Made by a program: the position numbers and the translations under genes | The notes under the pieces: model-generated | Told to the model about the DNA's origin: nothing | The model's input: only the letters and a program-made list of their open reading frames with translations | Databases searched by the model: none | Assembly (NCBI GenBank): GCA_024642365.1 | Contig: JAHEBE010000007.1 | Coordinates: 1-32,842, forward strand | Origin: Algoriphagus sp. | GTDB lineage: Bacteria; Bacteroidota; Bacteroidia; Cytophagales; Cyclobacteriaceae | Length of the DNA: 32,842 bases | Direction of reading: 5' to 3' | In this document: piece after piece, positions 32,208 through 32,842 of the stretch | Position numbering within the stretch: position 1 is the stretch's first letter | Layout of the letters: each line of letters starts with the position of its first letter

Positions 32208-32842
32208 TTGATAAGCACTACTGACATTGAAAGCTTAATACCTGACTTCCTTTTGGAGTCTGATCATTTCTTCACACTTCTATTAGATGTGGAGGGAAAT
32301 GTGCTAAGTGCTTCAGCTGCCTTGGGTATAACGGAGCCTTTCGATACTAATGGGAGCTTTTTGAATCAATTGGATCGGAACTCACAGCCTCTTTTTACAG
32401 AAGTAATTGAGGAATTGTTGGCATCGCCCAAAGAAAAAAAGCAAATTCTTTTAACTCCAAAATCTACCACATTTAAACCTTCAGAGCCGCTTTGGTGGGA
32501 ATTTTCGGTCATCACGAATTCTGAAATGGATATTCTTGGAATTGTTGGGGTTGGGGTTGGTTTGCGGTTTTTGGAAGAAGAAATGCCTTGGGTAAGCTTA
32601 GTGGATTTACTCAGATTTGGGAAAATTCGACTGAACCCGAATTTCACGGTTTATGATTTTGATGACAAAGTTGGGGATTGGTTAAAGATTGGTCAGTCTG
32701 AATCTTCAAGAAATGGAGAAAAGTTTTTGGCTGAAATCCCGGAAAAACTTAATTCTTTAAAAAATACTTCTAGGCCAGCTTGTTTGGTAATGAATGATTC
32801 AAATTCTGGAATAGAGTTTTCAACCATATTTTTACTTCTTTC
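32208..32842 (+). CDS. PAS-like sensory protein (3' truncated)
   Basis: The frame is open from TTG at 32208 to the right edge, giving about 211 residues. There is no in-frame ATG or GTG between the upstream stop (32202-32204) and the TTG, so a TTG start is the best choice. The product begins MISTTDIESLIPDFLLESDH and then FFTLLLDVEGNVLSASAAL, the strand-turn-strand of a PAS domain; a second similar unit follows after DLLRFGKIRLNPNFTVYDFD, near residue 140. The WWEFSVITNSEMDILGIVGVGVGL segment is the closing PAS sheet. Such tandem N-terminal PAS units are typical of histidine kinases and phosphatases, but the output domain is beyond the window. No signal peptide or membrane helix is seen. Confidence 0.7.
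   Translation, partial: MISTTDIESLIPDFLLESDHFFTLLLDVEGNVLSASAALGITEPFDTNGSFLNQLDRNSQPLFTEVIEELLASPKEKKQILLTPKSTTFKPSEPLWWEFSVITNSEMDILGIVGVGVGLRFLEEEMPWVSLVDLLRFGKIRLNPNFTVYDFDDKVGDWLKIGQSESSRNGEKFLAEIPEKLNSLKNTSRPACLVMNDSNSGIEFSTIFLLL

Noticed and set aside
32366-32647. 93-codon frame on - strand near the right edge
   Set aside because: Antisense to the PAS-like protein, which has consistent strand patterns.
1-32842. CRISPR arrays, insertion sequences, phage genes, toxin-antitoxin pairs
   Set aside because: No direct repeats of CRISPR size, transposase motifs, terminal inverted repeats or toxin motifs noticed by reading.

Overview
The window looks like chromosomal DNA from a marine-type Bacteroidota of the order Cytophagales (Algoriphagus/Cyclobacteriaceae-like). 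This is inferred, not proven. The signs are moderate A+T content, starts without clear Shine-Dalgarno sequences, promoter-like TTG-N19-TAnnTTTG elements, and families typical of the phylum (DUF3822 next to coaD, a secreted DUF1573 protein, a FucP-type sugar permease, AsmA-like giants). I see no insertion sequence, prophage, CRISPR array or rRNA. Genes are densely packed, with several 4-base overlaps.

Layout. 1-344: 3' end of a gamma-carbonic-anhydrase-like hexapeptide protein. 478-981: unknown four-helix membrane protein. 1086-5977: five-gene operon on the + strand (esterase, ATP-grasp ligase, GCS2/YbdK-type carboxylate-amine ligase, class I glutamine amidotransferase-like protein, circularly permuted ATP-grasp protein) closed by a strong terminator. 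I regard this as the most interesting system in the window: it has three ATP-dependent amide-bond-forming enzymes plus two trimming enzymes and no recognisable product. 6006-11316: housekeeping and small operons (pyrE, Nudix, coaD with DUF3822 and a pilin-like protein, a second Nudix, a RecD/Dda-like helicase). 11441-14678: DUF1573 protein, an ABC exporter and a Tat-exported metallophosphoesterase. 14679-22349: - strand cluster for non-phosphorylating L-fucose oxidation (FucP, two SDR dehydrogenases, a lactonase, an FAH-family hydrolase, a Gfo/Idh/MocA oxidoreductase) plus a secreted esterase and an EamA permease. 22336-28142: AsmA-like protein, exported cyclophilin, acyltransferase and secreted esterase, all on the - strand. 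28339-30868: convergent AI-2E-family permease and AGCS sodium:alanine symporter sharing a terminator. 31002-31584: tRNA-Pro(TGG) and tRNA-Ser(GCT), each with its own promoter and terminator. 31673-32842: a perfect 18-bp palindrome, a small unknown ORF, and the start of a PAS-like protein that runs off the window.

How the parts work together. The fucose cluster would import L-fucose, oxidise it to the lactone, open the lactone, and, after a dehydration whose enzyme is not in the window, oxidise and cleave the 2,4-diketo acid to pyruvate and lactate. In the amidoligase operon the enzymes would build and trim a small peptide-like or amidated compound; substrates cannot be read from the sequence. 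Assignments rest on motifs read by eye; no database search was possible.
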